Shown one piece after another: positions 22,041 to 22,191 of a DNA stretch of 22,191 bases. A program made the translations under genes and the position numbers. How positions within the stretch are numbered: the stretch's first letter is position 1; each line of letters begins with the position of its first letter. The DNA comes from a virus, in the IMG/VR virus record IMGVR_UViG_3300033144_003624, positions 1-22,191 of that record, one strand, 5' to 3'. The notes under the pieces were generated by a model. It was not told the origin of the DNA, ran no database searches, and saw only the letters and a program-made list of their open reading frames with translations.

Positions 22041-22191
22041 TTAATTATTGCCATCGCCATCGCCATAGCCATCGCCAGAGCCATCGCCAGAGCCAGAGCC
22101 ATCGCCATCGCCAGAGCCAGAGCCATCGCCATAGCCAGAGCCAGAGCCATAGCCATAGCCATAGCCATAGCCAGAGCCAGAGCCATCGCCA
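22041..22191 (-). CDS. C-terminal Gly-X (Asp/Ser/Tyr) low-complexity tail of an upstream gene, cut by the window end
   Basis: Read on the minus strand, the last 150 bases are open and end at TAA (22043-22041). They encode 49 visible residues: strictly alternating Gly with Asp, Ser or Tyr, then a final Asn-Asn. Every glycine codon is GGC; the other position is GAT, TCT or TAT. Read this way there are eight Asp, nine Ser and six Tyr repeats. The gene lies in the same direction as ssb, 70 bases upstream, so it may share an operon with it. Such Gly/Ser/Tyr tails are disordered and in other proteins can self-associate or bind nucleic acid. The folded part lies outside, so the function is unknown. 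A non-coding repeat is the alternative. Confidence 0.55.
   Translation of the reverse strand, partial: GDGSGSGYGYGYGYGSGSGYGDGSGSGDGDGSGSGDGSGDGYGDGDGNN
22050..22191. repeat. Hexanucleotide tandem array, at least 23 units
   Basis: Uninterrupted 6-bp units of the form GCCATC, GCCATA or GCCAGA run to the window end: 8, 6 and 9 copies in the 23 complete units. Only the last two or three bases vary; GCCA is invariant. The array is much richer in GC than its surroundings. Pairs of GCCAGA recur every 24 bases between units 7 and 16, so there is a higher-order period. The array's true length is not visible, and it may be where an assembly ended. Confidence 0.95.

Noticed and set aside
22050-22191. 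Repeat array as a CRISPR array
   Set aside because: The units are 6 bases with no spacers between them; CRISPR repeats are 20-40 bases with unique spacers. It is a simple tandem repeat.

Overview
The window is the late (virion and lysis) half of a tailed phage or prophage with a P22-type short-tailed (podovirus) particle. It opens with the last codons of an upstream gene. It then runs on the + strand through terminase large subunit, P22-type portal, scaffold, P22-type coat protein, a small basic protein, a gp4-type tail accessory factor and a gp10-type DNA-stabilisation (tail hub) protein. Next come a small WIQFF-motif protein in the tail-needle position, three probable DNA-ejection proteins, a tailspike, a collagen/C1q-like fibre, a third probable receptor-binding or accessory protein, and a lysis-side cassette (two unknown proteins, DUF1353, M15 peptidase endolysin). 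This order closely follows P22 (2-1-8-5-4-10-26-7/20/16-tailspike). The DNA is AT-rich. Short-tail P22 architecture and a small lipobox protein point to a Gram-negative host; I cannot name the genus. No integrase, repressor, tRNA, CRISPR array or host gene is visible, so phage versus prophage cannot be decided here.

Layout: packaging and head shell, 43-5657, ending in a strong intrinsic terminator; head completion and tail hub, 5712-8148; ejection block, 8145-12794, including a 44-residue lipoprotein gene at 10551-10685 that is easy to miss because of its size; receptor-binding block, 12795-19545, with two proteins that share an N-terminal adaptor domain; lysis-side block, 19556-21472; convergent junction with a strong hairpin terminator, 21473-21571; then ssb on the minus strand. 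The last 142 bases are a hexanucleotide array. Read on the minus strand it is the C-terminus of another gene, a (Gly-Asp/Ser/Tyr)n low-complexity tail that continues beyond the window.

The + strand genes are packed with ATGA, TAATG or TTGA overlaps or gaps of a few bases, consistent with one long late operon. The minus-strand pair (repeat-tail gene, ssb) looks like the edge of the replication/recombination region. The most noteworthy points are the embedded mini-lipoprotein, the Gly-X repeat tail upstream of ssb, the two receptor-binding proteins with a common adaptor, a reversed C1q/collagen order, a tandemly duplicated domain in the third tail protein, and a complete switch in arginine codon choice between the coat gene and the gp4-type gene.
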